A stretch of 64,000 nucleotides of DNA from CAWBRY01 sp963791295 (GTDB lineage: Bacteria > Bacteroidota > Bacteroidia > Chitinophagales > Chitinophagaceae): positions 1,550,001-1,614,000 of the forward strand of contig CAWBRY010000001.1 in assembly GCA_963791295.1 (NCBI GenBank). Reading direction: 5' to 3'. The notes under the pieces were generated by a model. The model made no database searches. It was not told the origin of the DNA and worked only from the letters and a program-made list of their open reading frames with translations. The stretch's first letter is position 1; the number at the start of each line of letters is the position of its first letter. Positions 39,443-49,607 of the stretch are shown here, one piece after another. The position numbers were made by a program, and so were the translations under genes.

Positions 39443-40648
39443 ATGGAAACCTTGACTATGTCGAAGGACTCTGTATTGACAGAGGATCTGGTGAATGCAG
39501 CGGCCAGGCTTGGCCCCGTTATCAATCAAACAATAGACGAAGAAGAAAATAATGGGAGACTATCCCCTGCAGTCGTCAAGGCACTAAAAAAAGCAGGGTT
39601 TTATAAATTGTTCTTGCCCCGCTCTTTAGGCGGGTTGGAAGCGGATCCGCTGACGACGGCTAAAGTAGTTGAAGAAATATCCAGACATAATACAGCAGCC
39701 GGCTGGTCACTCATGGTTACCAATACCACCGTCGTAATGGGTGCTCGTATTCCCCGGGAAGGAATTGAAGAGATCTTTAGTGATCATCCTGATACTTTTA
39801 TTGCCGGAACTGTTCATCCACCTATGAAAGCTACCCGCATTGACGGAGGCTATTCTATCAACGGCAAAAATTCACTTGTTAGCAATGTACATGAGGCAGA
39901 ATGGATCCTGACCTTAGCGTTAGTAATGGAAGGAGATCATCCAAAAATGAGTCATGGGCATCCGGAAATGCTTTGTGTCTTCATGAAGGCAAAGGACTGC
40001 CGCATCATTGATACATGGAAAGTCATTGGAATGCATGCCACCGACAGCAATGATGTGGAAGCCAAAGACGTATTTGTTCCTGACCATCGTCTTTGCCATG
40101 TAATGCCGGAGTATACCGCAGGGCAGCATTTCCAAAGTGCGCTTTACAAGTATCCCGCCGCTGGAGCTAACATAGCTTGTTTGCTGGCACCCATCACAAT
40201 CGCAGTTGCACAAAATGCCGTTGACGAATTAAAAATGATTGCTCAAAAGAAAACACCACTTGGCTCGATGGTTCCGTTAAAAGAAAGAGGAGTCATGCAG
40301 AGAAAATTAGGCATAGCAGAGGCCCTGGTTCGTTCAAGTCGCGCATACCTGCACGATTCAATTTCAAGGTGCTGGGAAAGGACAGTGGCTGGCGAAAATA
40401 TTTCGCTTGAAGAAAAGGCTGGTCTTTTATTGGCCGCCACTCATGCTAATCAATCTTGTGTTGAAGCAGTTGAATTAATGTATACTGCCGCAGGCACCAC
40501 TGGCATTTATACAAGGAATAAACTGGCACACTATCTAACCGACGCGCAGGTTTTACGACAACACGGCTTTATGAATGAAAGCCGGTATGAAACGGCCGGT
40601 CAGATTTATTTTGGGCTGCAGCCTGATTTGCCAATTATTGAATTGTAG
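39443..40648 (+). CDS. acyl-CoA dehydrogenase family flavoprotein (monooxygenase-like)
   Basis: A 401-aa flavin enzyme of the acyl-CoA dehydrogenase superfamily. The N-terminal helical domain reads LSPAVVKALKKAGFYKLFLPRSLGG. The middle beta domain includes TVHPPMKATRIDGGYSINGKN and WKVIGMHATDSNDVEAKDVFVPD. The C-terminal four-helix bundle carries AAGTTGIYTRNKLAHYL. The catalytic base Glu of true dehydrogenases is not obvious, and the closest groups are the DszC/HpaH-type flavin-dependent monooxygenases. The substrate is unknown, and no flavin reductase gene is nearby. Confidence 0.85.
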   Translation: METLTMSKDSVLTEDLVNAAARLGPVINQTIDEEENNGRLSPAVVKALKKAGFYKLFLPRSLGGLEADPLTTAKVVEEISRHNTAAGWSLMVTNTTVVMGARIPREGIEEIFSDHPDTFIAGTVHPPMKATRIDGGYSINGKNSLVSNVHEAEWILTLALVMEGDHPKMSHGHPEMLCVFMKAKDCRIIDTWKVIGMHATDSNDVEAKDVFVPDHRLCHVMPEYTAGQHFQSALYKYPAAGANIACLLAPITIAVAQNAVDELKMIAQKKTPLGSMVPLKERGVMQRKLGIAEALVRSSRAYLHDSISRCWERTVAGENISLEEKAGLLLAATHANQSCVEAVELMYTAAGTTGIYTRNKLAHYLTDAQVLRQHGFMNESRYETAGQIYFGLQPDLPIIEL

Positions 40649-40878
40649 TTAGCGATTCCATCGGCCCGGTCGAAATAGGTGATTGAATAGAGCCTTCAAA
40701 TTAGATTCACTATTCTGGCATAAATGACATATCTTTGTGGTCTTGTATGTTACTCCCGCACTGAGTTTGTATTGATTCTTCCCTTTCAAATACCGTGATG
40801 GCTTAACGTAAGGCAGGTAAAGTATCACCTTATCAGCTGATGGCCTTACCATATTAATTATTCTCAAATTTTATTTAA

Positions 40879-42129
40879 ATGTCATTTAACAATATGCAGC
40901 TCATAGAGCCTGTATTAAAGGCACTGGTCAATGAAGGCTATACTACGCCAACACCCGTGCAGCAACAATCCATACCCGTAATTTTACAACAAAGAGACCT
41001 GTTGGGTTGTGCCCAGACAGGGACGGGTAAAACAGCAGCGTTTGCCATTCCATTATTACAACTAATGCATGTTCAACATCAACAATCGAACGGGCATCGC
41101 AATCCCATCAAAGCCTTAGTACTGACTCCAACCAGGGAGCTTGCAATACAAGTGGCCGAGAGTTTCAAAGCGTACGGAAAATATCTTCCTATAAAACATC
41201 TGGCAATTTATGGAGGCGTGCCTCAATACAGCCAGGTCAGTGCGCTACGCCAAAATCCCGACATCCTTGTTGCCACCCCGGGACGCCTAATCGACTTAAT
41301 TAACCAGGGGCATATATCCCTTCAACAAATAAAATTCTTTGTACTGGATGAAGCCGATCGGATGTTGGATATGGGTTTTATTCACGACGTGAAAAGGATC
41401 ATTGCAAAATTGCCTTCAGAACGCCAGACCTTGTTCTTCTCTGCAACCATGCCTCCGGAAATTCAAAAGCTTTCCGCTTCATTGCTGCGACAACCTGTAA
41501 GAATAGAAGTAACCCCGGTTGCTTCCACCGTTGACCTCATTCAACAATCATTATATCACGTCGAAAAGCAGCAGAAGGTTTCACTGTTAGTCCATTTGTT
41601 GAAAGAAGAAAGCCATAAAACAGCGTTAATCTTTACACGCACCAAGCACGGGGCTGATAAGGTAGCAAGAAGCATTAACAAGGAAGGAATACGCGCCGAA
41701 GCGATCCATGGCAACAAATCCCAGCAGGCACGGCAATCAGCGCTGCGCAACTTTACAACAAGAAGGACCAGAGTGCTGGTGGCCACGGATATTGCGGCCA
41801 GAGGTATTGATATTGATGATATCGGCCTTGTTATCAATTTTGAATTGCCAAATATACCAGAGACTTATGTACACCGAATTGGCAGGACGGGAAGGGCAGG
41901 AGCTGCAGGTATAGCTATTTCGTTTTGTAGCTCCGATGAAAGACCATTTTTAAAGGATATTCAAAAACTGATCAACAAAGCAATTCCTGTAGTAAAGGGA
42001 CATGCATTTGAAATGTCGATTCCGCTTGAAAATAGACAGCATTCTTCACGTCCGACTTTGTTCAATGGTGATCGAAACAATAGTGAGAGTAGAAGACAGG
42101 GAAGATCATCTTATCAGCGAAGAGCGTAA
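40879..42129 (+). CDS. DEAD-box RNA helicase, RhlE type
   Basis: A 416-aa ATP-dependent RNA helicase. Motifs in order: Q motif (TPTPVQQQSIPVIL), I (AQTGTGKTAAF), Ia (PTRELAIQV), II (VLDEADRMLDMGF), III (FFSATMP), IV (ALIFTRTKHGADKVA), V (VLVATDIAARGIDI) and VI (YVHRIGRTGRAG). The C-terminal tail is short and basic (SRRQGRSSYQRRA), as in RhlE proteins that act in rRNA maturation and cold growth. A leader of about 140 nt follows a -7-like TATCTTTG (40730-40737). An RRM protein gene follows 186 nt later. Confidence 0.95.
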   Translation: MSFNNMQLIEPVLKALVNEGYTTPTPVQQQSIPVILQQRDLLGCAQTGTGKTAAFAIPLLQLMHVQHQQSNGHRNPIKALVLTPTRELAIQVAESFKAYGKYLPIKHLAIYGGVPQYSQVSALRQNPDILVATPGRLIDLINQGHISLQQIKFFVLDEADRMLDMGFIHDVKRIIAKLPSERQTLFFSATMPPEIQKLSASLLRQPVRIEVTPVASTVDLIQQSLYHVEKQQKVSLLVHLLKEESHKTALIFTRTKHGADKVARSINKEGIRAEAIHGNKSQQARQSALRNFTTRRTRVLVATDIAARGIDIDDIGLVINFELPNIPETYVHRIGRTGRAGAAGIAISFCSSDERPFLKDIQKLINKAIPVVKGHAFEMSIPLENRQHSSRPTLFNGDRNNSESRRQGRSSYQRRA

Positions 42130-42149
42130 GACGTATTTGAATTGCTTTT

Positions 42150-42179
42150 TTGAATTCTTCAATAAATAGGTTATCTTCG
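42150..42179 (+). promoter_or_regulatory. candidate promoter of the RRM protein gene
   Basis: TTG (42150-42152), 19 nt, TATCTTCG (42172-42179) matches the Bacteroidota -33/-7 pattern except one base. Transcription would begin about 130 nt before the ATG, leaving a long leader with a T-rich end. Confidence 0.5.
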
Positions 42180-42315
42180 TACTATAGGTAAAAATATTTC
42201 ATCAACCAGTTAGGATCGGTATCAATTCTTACTCTTCAGACCAGTAATAGTTAGTCTCCTCTTTTCTTTTTGTTGCCGTTTTTTTATCCTCAATTTTTAA
42301 ATTAAATCAATTATT

Positions 42316-42585
42316 ATGAACATGTACATCTCTAACCTTGGTTTTCATACCACGGAAGATGAATTACGTAAACTTTTCGAAGAATTTGGGCAGGTATCTT
42401 CTGCCAAGGTGATCACTGATCGCGAAACAGGCAGAAGCCGTGGTTTTGGATTTGTGGAAATGTCATCAAGTACCGAAGCCTCTCAGGCAATGAGTAAGCT
42501 GAACGGAAAAGATATCGAAGGCCGATCAATTTCTGTTACAGTCGCAAGAGAAAAAGAAAACCGCTCCGACAAAAAACGGTGGTAA
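42316..42585 (+). CDS. RNA-binding protein with one RRM domain
   Basis: An 89-aa single-RRM protein. RNP2 is MYISNL at the N terminus and RNP1 is RGFGFVEM. TEDELRKLFEEFGQV and ASQAMSKLNGKDIEGRSISV give the two helices. The tail is basic (KENRSDKKRW). Small RRM proteins of this kind (Rbp) are cold- or stress-induced RNA chaperones in Bacteroidota and cyanobacteria. It follows a DEAD-box helicase gene and is closed by a strong terminator. Confidence 0.95.
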   Translation: MNMYISNLGFHTTEDELRKLFEEFGQVSSAKVITDRETGRSRGFGFVEMSSSTEASQAMSKLNGKDIEGRSISVTVAREKENRSDKKRW

Positions 42586-42592
42586 TGATAGT

Positions 42593-42623
42593 ACAGGGAG
42601 GTCATCCTCCCTGTTTCTTTTCC
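42593..42623 (+). terminator. strong intrinsic terminator after the RRM gene
   Basis: ACAGGGAGG and CCTCCCTGT form a perfect 9-bp stem with a TCAT loop, followed by ttcttttcc. It begins 8 nt after the stop codon. Confidence 0.8.
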
Positions 42624-42684
42624 TCGCTATTCCGCATCCGTCTGGGAAATTCCGTCTGACGTTTTATTTCTTAAAATTAGGCTT

Positions 42685-42963
42685 ATGCAGTTTCATAAAG
42701 ACGATATGGAAGGCAGCCATTATAATTGGAGCCACGGTGATGAGCAGGTTTTTAGCGGCCAACCCAGTCGCAGGAATTTTGACCGGTTTAATGGTGTCCA
42801 GGTACTGTTCCTGATCAACTATTACGGCCGCTTGTCCGAAGATTTCACAGTGGAAAAAGGAAAGAAAATCGAGCAAAAGATCCTGCGCGATTTACCGCTG
42901 GAAGCGAAGAGTGAGATTTCCGTTTTCAAGTGGGTAGAAAATACGCTTTCTACCTCGGATTGA
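42685..42963 (+). CDS. hypothetical protein, 92 aa
   Basis: A small soluble protein with a polar, aromatic N-terminal half (MQFHKDDMEGSHYNWSHGDE) and a helical C-terminal half (EKGKKIEQKILRDLPLEAKS, then VFKWVENTLS). The middle NGVQVLFLINYYGRLSEDF looks like a buried strand-helix. No family recognised. It is followed by another small gene 31 nt later, so the two may share a transcript. Confidence 0.65.
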   Translation: MQFHKDDMEGSHYNWSHGDEQVFSGQPSRRNFDRFNGVQVLFLINYYGRLSEDFTVEKGKKIEQKILRDLPLEAKSEISVFKWVENTLSTSD

Positions 42964-42994
42964 AATACTTATATTAGAATCCTAATTTTATTTA

Positions 42995-43249
42995 ATGACG
43001 CACGACCAGATAGAAGAAGTGATGAAAAAAAAACATGCTTCGAATTCTATTTTTGAGATCCGGTTTAAGACACGCACTCCGATAAAGGGAATGTTCATTA
43101 AGTCTTCAGACTACGCGGAGTTGAGTCGAAAAAATCTCTGGCGGATAGTAAGAGAAACTTATATCGCTGAATACAACAAGTCGCATGACGAAAACCTCGC
43201 CCGGATTTTTAACGGTTCAGAATTTACCAAGTTGGAAATGCTCCCTTGA
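42995..43249 (+). CDS. hypothetical protein, 84 aa
   Basis: A small protein with a helix at the N terminus (MTHDQIEEVMKKKHASNS), a beta strand pair (IFEIRFKTRTPIKGMFIKS) and a helical C terminus (ELSRKNLWRIVRETYIAEYNK). It resembles short DNA- or protein-binding modules in composition, but I cannot name a family. It converges with the next gene (5 nt between stops). Confidence 0.6.
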   Translation: MTHDQIEEVMKKKHASNSIFEIRFKTRTPIKGMFIKSSDYAELSRKNLWRIVRETYIAEYNKSHDENLARIFNGSEFTKLEMLP

Positions 43250-43254
43250 ACTGA

Positions 43255-43557
43255 CTACATCGACTTTGTTTTCAAAAGAAATTCCGACACATTATAAGAG
43301 ATCTGGCTGGTCAATTCTTTCTGCAGTGTATTAATGCCACTATGGGTGCGATGTTCCCCGATCATTTTTCCCGCCTCGCGGCTCAACTGCTTTTCCAATT
43401 CGTTTATGTACCTGCCTTGTATTTGCTGAAATACATTTTCATCTTTTTGCCTGTCAAGGCTTTTGACACTTTGTCTGAAGCCATCAAAAAGCGTCTGGAA
43501 TATCTTGGAAGACAAATTCCGGAATTTGGTCACTAAAACTGTAGAATCATTATCCAT
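43255..43557 (-). CDS. hypothetical helical protein, 100 aa
   Basis: An almost wholly alpha-helical protein: VTKFRNLSSKIFQTLFDGF, QIQGRYINELEKQLSREAGK, TLQKELTSQISYNVSEFLLK. The heptad pattern suggests a coiled coil. It has no signal peptide. It is probably cotranscribed with the ketoacyl synthase gene upstream on the same strand (18 nt). Function unknown. Confidence 0.6.
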   Translation of the reverse strand: MDNDSTVLVTKFRNLSSKIFQTLFDGFRQSVKSLDRQKDENVFQQIQGRYINELEKQLSREAGKMIGEHRTHSGINTLQKELTSQISYNVSEFLLKTKSM

Positions 43558-43575
43558 AAATAGGCTGGTATCTCC

Positions 43576-44649
43576 TCATACCCGGTAGCAAACGGCATTA
43601 ATATTCATACCAGCGCCAACAGAAGCAAAAAGTATGATGTCACCGCGTTCAATCTTATGTTCGGCCATCTCATCCTTGCGAATCATGTGATAAAGAGTAG
43701 GAATAGTGGCAACAGAACTGTTTCCAAGCCACTGAATGCTCATCGGCATAATATCGGAAGGTGGTTTCGACAACCCGTATAATTCGTAGAACCGTTTCAC
43801 GATTTCTTCATCCATCTTTTCGTTGGCCTGGTGGATCAATATTTTTCCTACCTGATGGATATCAACACCGCTCTGATCAAGGCACGATTTCATGGCAAGC
43901 GGGACGTGTTTCAATGCATATTCATATACCTTGCGCCCTTTCATTTTCATGTATAGGCTTTCGTCGTCATCGCAGGTTTTATATGATTTTCCCATATTGA
44001 TATAGTCCACTTCTTCCATGCTATGCGTCTGCGCGGCCACACCCAGAATGCCAGGACCACCCGGCGCTACATCCATATATTCCAATACGCAAGCGCCGGC
44101 CCCATCCGCAAAGATCATGCTGTCACGATCAGAAGGATCGACAACCCTGGACAAAGTTTCTGCGCCGATCAAAAGCACTTTATTAGCCATCCCAGCTTTA
44201 AACCATGCATGGGCCATTATCAGTGAATGAACCCATCCGGGACAGCCAACCAAAACATCGTATGCCAGGCATTCTGGCCTGCGGATCGATAATAAATGTT
44301 TCACACGGCAAGCCAGGGAAGGTACATTTTGCGATTGCCTGCTGCCAAATGCGACATCCCCAAAATTGTGAGAAACAATCACCTGGTCAAGCGTTTCGGC
44401 ATTAATTCCACTATCCAGCAAGGCTTCTTTTCCTGCCGCCGCCGCTATGTCGGAAGCATTAAGATGTTCAGGTACATACCGCCGTTCCCGGATCCCGGTT
44501 ATCTTTCTAAATTTTTCGATGATGACCGCCGAAGTATTCGTCAACGGAGACCCGGACTCCTCAAAAAAGACGTTTTTGGAAAAATCATTGTTCAGTTGAA
44601 TCTCCCCTGGTATGTAGGCGCCTGTTCCGGTAATCACAGATGTTTGCAT
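43576..44649 (-). CDS. beta-ketoacyl-ACP synthase III family protein
   Basis: A 357-aa thiolase-fold condensing enzyme of the FabH group. The catalytic Cys is in DVLVGCPGWVHSLIMA, the His in ILIHQANEKMDEEIV and the Asn in WLGNSSVATIPTLY, giving the Cys-His-Asn triad. The N-terminal VITGTGAYIPGEI and GIRERRYVP are also typical. The start was placed at 44649 (MQTSVITGTG), since relatives begin just before the first strand. Two FabH-like copies are common in Bacteroidota; this kind often serves secondary lipid or aryl-polyene synthesis rather than housekeeping fatty acid initiation, which cannot be decided here because no partner genes lie nearby. Confidence 0.9.
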   Translation of the reverse strand: MQTSVITGTGAYIPGEIQLNNDFSKNVFFEESGSPLTNTSAVIIEKFRKITGIRERRYVPEHLNASDIAAAAGKEALLDSGINAETLDQVIVSHNFGDVAFGSRQSQNVPSLACRVKHLLSIRRPECLAYDVLVGCPGWVHSLIMAHAWFKAGMANKVLLIGAETLSRVVDPSDRDSMIFADGAGACVLEYMDVAPGGPGILGVAAQTHSMEEVDYINMGKSYKTCDDDESLYMKMKGRKVYEYALKHVPLAMKSCLDQSGVDIHQVGKILIHQANEKMDEEIVKRFYELYGLSKPPSDIMPMSIQWLGNSSVATIPTLYHMIRKDEMAEHKIERGDIILFASVGAGMNINAVCYRV

Positions 44650-44830
44650 ACTAATAAACAAATTTTGTAGTATCCATATGTTTCCGCCTATTATAGGTTG
44701 CTCTACAATTCATATGGTAACTCTATATAGGTTGTTTTTGGGTGGGAACAGAGAGAAATGGATAACAAAAGATACCAATTTTTTTTTAAACCGCCATACA
44801 AATATCGGTGAAGTTCAAATCTAATGCTGA

Positions 44831-44860
44831 TTGATCGTTTTTTTGGATTGAATACATTTG
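44831..44860 (+). promoter_or_regulatory. promoter of the cold-shock-domain gene
   Basis: TTG (44831-44833), 19 nt, TACATTTG (44853-44860) is a perfect match to the Bacteroidota consensus. It leaves a leader of about 100 nt before the ATG at 44964. The rest of the 314-nt gap upstream (44650-44830) holds no gene I can support. Confidence 0.7.
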
Positions 44861-44963
44861 ATCGTTTCCGTGGAATGGTCTAAATTACATCGTTGCTGCG
44901 CCTGTCTGGTGCTACCAATTATCCTGCTCAACAATCTGCAACTTTACAATGATCTATTAAATA

Positions 44964-45413
44964 ATGGCGAAATCAAAGGAAACATATAATAAGAAGGAAA
45001 AGGAACAGAGGCGATTCAAGCAAAAGCAGGATAAGCAGCAAAAGATGGACGAAAGAAAGGCCAATAAGAAAAATGGCAATTCGCTGGACCAGATGATGGC
45101 CTACCTCGACGAGAACGGCAACTTATCTGATACCCCCTCCGATCCGCGGATTAAAAGGGTTTTCAAGCAAGAAGACATACAAATCGGTGTTCCCCGGCAG
45201 GATCACACAGAGGAGACGGTAAGAAACGGAACTGTTACTTTCTACAACAAGCTCAAAGGATTCGGATTCATAAATGACCTTCTCACAGGAGAACGGGTCT
45301 TTTTTCATATAAAGGACATCCTGGCGCCTTTGGAAGAAGCCGATAAGGTTAGTTTCCATGTTGAACGGGGACCTCGGGGTCTAAATGCTGTTCAAGTTTC
45401 AAAAACAGTTTAA
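44964..45413 (+). CDS. cold-shock domain protein with basic N-terminal extension
   Basis: A 149-aa protein. Residues 1-45 are strongly charged (KEKEQRRFKQKQDKQQKMDE), likely disordered and nucleic-acid binding. The C-terminal cold-shock domain shows the RNP-like motifs KLKGFGFIND and RVFFHIKDI, and the strand VSFHVERGPRGLNAVQV. It is an RNA/ssDNA chaperone by family. The long leader upstream is in keeping with post-transcriptional cold control, which is inference. A dispersed hairpin repeat follows 3 nt after the stop. Confidence 0.9.
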   Translation: MAKSKETYNKKEKEQRRFKQKQDKQQKMDERKANKKNGNSLDQMMAYLDENGNLSDTPSDPRIKRVFKQEDIQIGVPRQDHTEETVRNGTVTFYNKLKGFGFINDLLTGERVFFHIKDILAPLEEADKVSFHVERGPRGLNAVQVSKTV

Positions 45414-45416
45414 TGG

Positions 45417-45440
45417 TGGTGCGTGAGACACGCACCAGGG
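45417..45440. repeat. dispersed hairpin repeat, copy 1
   Basis: TGGTGCGTG and CACGCACCA form a perfect 9-bp stem around AGA, followed by GGG. A 24-nt identical copy lies at 59814-59837. About 30 nt downstream a half-motif (TGAGGCACGCAC) recurs, as also happens after copy 2 (CACGCAC). Both copies sit just after gene ends. Confidence 0.75.
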
Positions 45441-45485
45441 CATTTATAATGTTAATGCCTGAGGCACGCACTACGGCTAAAAAAA

Positions 45486-46358
45486 TTATACTCGCGCCCC
45501 CAATCTTTTTCTGTAGGCAGAAGGAGTTTGCTTGGTCACAGCCCTGAAAAATTTATTGAAATTCGCCGTGTTATTATATCCTGATTCATAACATACATCT
45601 GCGATCGAATACTCCTCATTCTGTAATAATTTACATGCATGCCCAATCCGCAGTTCATTTAGGAATTGGGTCAATGATTTCTTAGTGCGGCTCTTAAAAA
45701 AACGGCAAAAAGAATTCGGAGTCATATTGCAGACGCCTGCAATTTCATCCAGGGTGATCTCCCTGTGAAAGTTTTGCATTAAATACCGATATACCTTATT
45801 GATCCTTCCGGTATCTTTCTCATCATAAAGATTTTTAAAAGAAACACTGGCCAGAAAATTATATTCTTCCGAGTTTGACAGGATCTCAATGACCTGGAGA
45901 AAATGAATGATCTTTTTAAAACCTTTCCTTTCTGAAATGCTGGCTAAAATTTCAGAGACCTGACGGTTGGTGACTCCGGTAAATCGCAAGCCTCTGGATG
46001 CACGATTGATCAATTCCTGCGCGGGTTTTAATATATCCTGTTCATCCGTCAGGTTCAGCAGAAAATTAGACGGAAAATAAATTACAGTTGACTTTACTCT
46101 AAAACCCTTCTTCCTGCGATGAAAAATTTCATCGTTCTGCCAGATGTGTGGCAGGTCCGGCCCCATCAATACCAGATCCCCATCTTCAAAATTGTCAATG
46201 CTATCTCCAACGATACGTTTACCAAAACTTTTCTCCACCCAAACCAGTTCGCACAGATGGTGAAAATGAAATGGAGCATCCAGGTAGAATTGATCCACTT
46301 TTTTTATTTGGATGGCCCTCGAGCCTGATAGGTTTACATCGATGAGTTGTGGCTTCAT
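45486..46358 (-). CDS. AraC family transcriptional regulator
   Basis: A 290-aa regulator. The N-terminal cupin-like sensing domain has HFHHLCELVWV and GDLVLMGPDLPHIW. The C-terminal AraC domain has two helix-turn-helix units: ITLDEIAGVCNMTPNSFCRFFKSR and YSIADVCYESGYNNTANFNKFF, ending TPSAYRKRLG. Start placed at 46358 (MKPQLIDVNL); the open frame extends 16 codons further. It is divergent from susC (182 nt between the starts) and is the obvious candidate to control the polysaccharide locus in response to a sugar. Confidence 0.88.
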   Translation of the reverse strand: MKPQLIDVNLSGSRAIQIKKVDQFYLDAPFHFHHLCELVWVEKSFGKRIVGDSIDNFEDGDLVLMGPDLPHIWQNDEIFHRRKKGFRVKSTVIYFPSNFLLNLTDEQDILKPAQELINRASRGLRFTGVTNRQVSEILASISERKGFKKIIHFLQVIEILSNSEEYNFLASVSFKNLYDEKDTGRINKVYRYLMQNFHREITLDEIAGVCNMTPNSFCRFFKSRTKKSLTQFLNELRIGHACKLLQNEEYSIADVCYESGYNNTANFNKFFRAVTKQTPSAYRKRLGARV

Positions 46359-46540
46359 ATTATTCCAATTGTTTCGGTATGAGAGGTTCCACTTAGCGTT
46401 GTCCAACTATACAAACTAAATTAACATAAAAAATAACTTATGTGAGTATAATTGGTAAAAAAGTTTGTAAGGTGGATAAGAGCATTTTAGGAATATGGAG
46501 TTGTAGGAATTTACATTTACAAAGCTAAAAAACTGCATTT

Positions 46541-49500
46541 ATGAAATTACCTCAACGACTGCTTGCCCTTGGTTTGTTTTTGTTTTGCTCATATATTTCA
46601 TCAGCTCAAAACCAAAGGATATCAGGTAGTATAACAGATGAAGCTAGCGGCTTGCCTGTTGAAGGAGTTACCGTCAGTTTAAAAGGATCAAACAAAACGA
46701 CGGTCAGCGATCAGAACGGTGAGTTCATTCTGTTGGCTAGATCAATCCAACGCCGTACTTACTTTAAGTTCTGTCGGATATTTGTCCAAAGAAGTTGCCG
46801 TAACGAATAGCGAACCGATGAAAATTTCATTGTCGCAGGCGGTTGCCGGCTTGACTGAAGTAGTGGTGCTAGGTTATGGTAAACAACGAAAGTCAACGAC
46901 TACGGCAGCTGTTTCCACATTGGATCCCAAGCGAATCGTCGCCGTTCCCGTTGCAGACCTGAGTAATAGTATAGGAGGGCGGGTATCGGGAGTATTATTT
47001 AAGCAAGTCAGCGGTGAACCCGGTTACGACAATGCAAATATTAAGATTAGAGGTATCGGCACGTTGGGCAATAGCAACGCGCTTATCATTATCGATGGCA
47101 TCGAGCGGCAGTTAAATTCGATCGATCCCCACGACATCCAAAGTTTTTCGGTTTTGAAAGATGCTGCTTCCGTTGCACCATACGGATTGCGCGGTGCCAA
47201 TGGAGTGATCCTAATCACTACGAAAAGAGGTTCAGACAAGGATGGAAAATTCCTGGTCTCCTACGATGGTAAAATAGCGTGGTCAAGACCTACGATGTTT
47301 CCTAAAGAATTAAGCGGCTATGAGTGGGCAGCACTTAAGAACGCCGGCGCATTGCATGACGGCGCCTCACCTGTGTACACGGATGCGGAATTACAAAAAT
47401 TGAGAGATGGAACAGACCCGGATCACTATGCCAATGAAAACGTGATGGACCGATTTTTTAAGACGGGCAAGTACAACCAGCAAAACATCAGCGTGAGTGG
47501 AGGCAATAAGAATATTTCCTTATTCGGGTCCATCGGTTACGTCGATCAAACCGCGATGTGGGGAGACGTGACCAACTTTCAACGATACATGGTAAGGACC
47601 AATGTCGATTTTCGGTTGAATGAAAATACGAAGTTGGGCATGGATGTCTTCGCCAATTTCAGGGACGCTCATTACCCTTCCATCAACTCCGCTGACATTG
47701 TCGGAAATATGTGGCGCCTGAGTCCGATCAGCCCGATATTTTATAGCAATGGGGGAGCCGTGGGATTTGTAAACCGCAATCCGTACCAGGACCTTCACGC
47801 CAGCGGATACTATAAAGAAAATTTTTACAACACCGCTATATCATTACGCTTTGAACAAAAGATACCCTTCGGTTCCCGGACTATTATTCAGAGCAAATTT
47901 TTCAGTGGATACGTGGAATCAATTTTCCAAATCATGGGCAACACCATATGAACTATGGCAGATCCAGCCAGACAATTCATTTGTTTCGACAAATACGGGA
48001 TATGTTGCCAAACCCATTTTATGGGAGCAACAGGCTAACTCAAGACAAATCACTACCCAATTAATGATTAACTACAATCATCAGTGGGGACTTAACGGCC
48101 TGGATGGCGTTTTAGTATTTGAACCCAGGTCCATTCGTGGTGATATCCTGGGTGCACAGCGCCAAAACTATCAGCTATATATTGACGAATTGAATATGGG
48201 GAGTGTAGTGCCATCTGATGTTTCTAATTCAAGGCACATCATCCTTGCAGCGGCAGGTCGGCTATGCATACAGGGTGAGCTATAATTATGACAAACCGCT
48301 ATATGCTGGAAGCAGGCAGGACGATATGACGGCCATTATTATTTCGCGCCGGATCACCGATATGCTTTTTTCCCAAGTATCTCCGCCGCATGGAGATTGA
48401 GTGAAGAAAGTTTCTTGAAAGGAGCAAAGGCGATTGACAACTTTAAAGATGCGGGCTTCGTGGGGTAAATCCGGAAATCTCGCCGGGGGCGCTTATCAAT
48501 ACCTGCGTCAATACAATTCTGGTCCCAGCTATCTGCTCGGAGGGTCGCCAGTCATGTCTATTTTCGAAGATATCGAACCCAATCCAAACATTACCTGGGA
48601 GAAGGCCGATAAAACAGACATTGGATTTGAGTTGAGTCTATGGCATAAACTCATTTCAATAGAAGCTGATTATTTCCATGAAAAAAGAAAGGACATGTTG
48701 ATCCCGGCTACTGCCACGGTGCCGTTGGAATATGGACTGGCCCTGGCGCAGGAGAATACGGGTGTCATGGAAAACAAGGGTGTTGAATTACAGTATCGGC
48801 AGTATTTATAATATAAATAAGGACTGGTCCTTAAATGCAGCGCTCAATTTCACGTATGCAAAAAACAAGGTCCTGGAAATGAATGAAGCTGCTACCATTC
48901 GCGATAATCCTAATAGAAGCCAGACAGGAAAACCCATTGGAACTCAATTTGGTTATCAGGCGATAGGATATTTCCAATCACAAGATGACATCGACAATAC
49001 ACCTTATACACAGAACCTTGGGTTTGCTGTTGCGCCCGGCGATGTAAAATATGAAGACGCGGACAAAAATGGCGTCTTAGATATCAATGATTACCAACCA
49101 ATCGGCAAGCCACTTTATCCTTCCACTATATATGGGTTTGAACTGGGGGCCTCTTTCAAGAAAATTCAGCTCAACGTCTTGTTCCAGGGTGCCTCAAATG
49201 TTAATTATGCGATTACCGGATGGGCCGCGAAGCCTTTTACCCAGGGCTTCGGGTCTGCATTTAAACATCATCTTGACTACTGGACTTCTGGTGCTCCCGA
49301 CGCTGCCTATCCGGCAATCAGCGCTAACCCTGCTGCATTCGGTTATAATAATTATCCTTCATCTATATGGTTGCGTAACGGAGCTTACCTGCGTTTAAAA
49401 AGTGCTACCCTCAGTTATGGGATCGGAAAGATCCAGCGGGTCGGCATTCAATCGGCAAGTATATACCTGTCCGGACAAAACCTCCTTACGTTCACCAGCA

Positions 49501-49589
49501 CCAAATACGTTGATCCCGAAAATGCTTCAACGAGCGATTATTATTTCCAGGAACGCGTCATCGCTGCCGGGATTACTTTGAATTTTTAA
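46541..49589 (+). pseudogene. SusC/RagA TonB-linked outer membrane protein, several frame changes
   Basis: An outer membrane beta-barrel transporter of about 1,015 codons. The signal peptide is PQRLLALGLFLFCSYISSAQ. The carboxypeptidase-regulatory-like domain reads ISGSITDEASGLPVEGVTVSLKG. The plug has VVVLGYGKQRKSTTTAAVST and RIRGIGTLGNSNALIIIDGIE (SusC signature, shown in part). The barrel ends YFQERVIAAGITLNF with the terminal Phe expected for barrel insertion. Frames change near 46735, 47900, 48250, 48400 and 48790; all parts of the protein are present. It pairs with SusD, 18 nt downstream, to capture and import oligosaccharides. Confidence 0.9.
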
Positions 49590-49607
49590 TCATAAAAAGC
49601 TTCCGAT

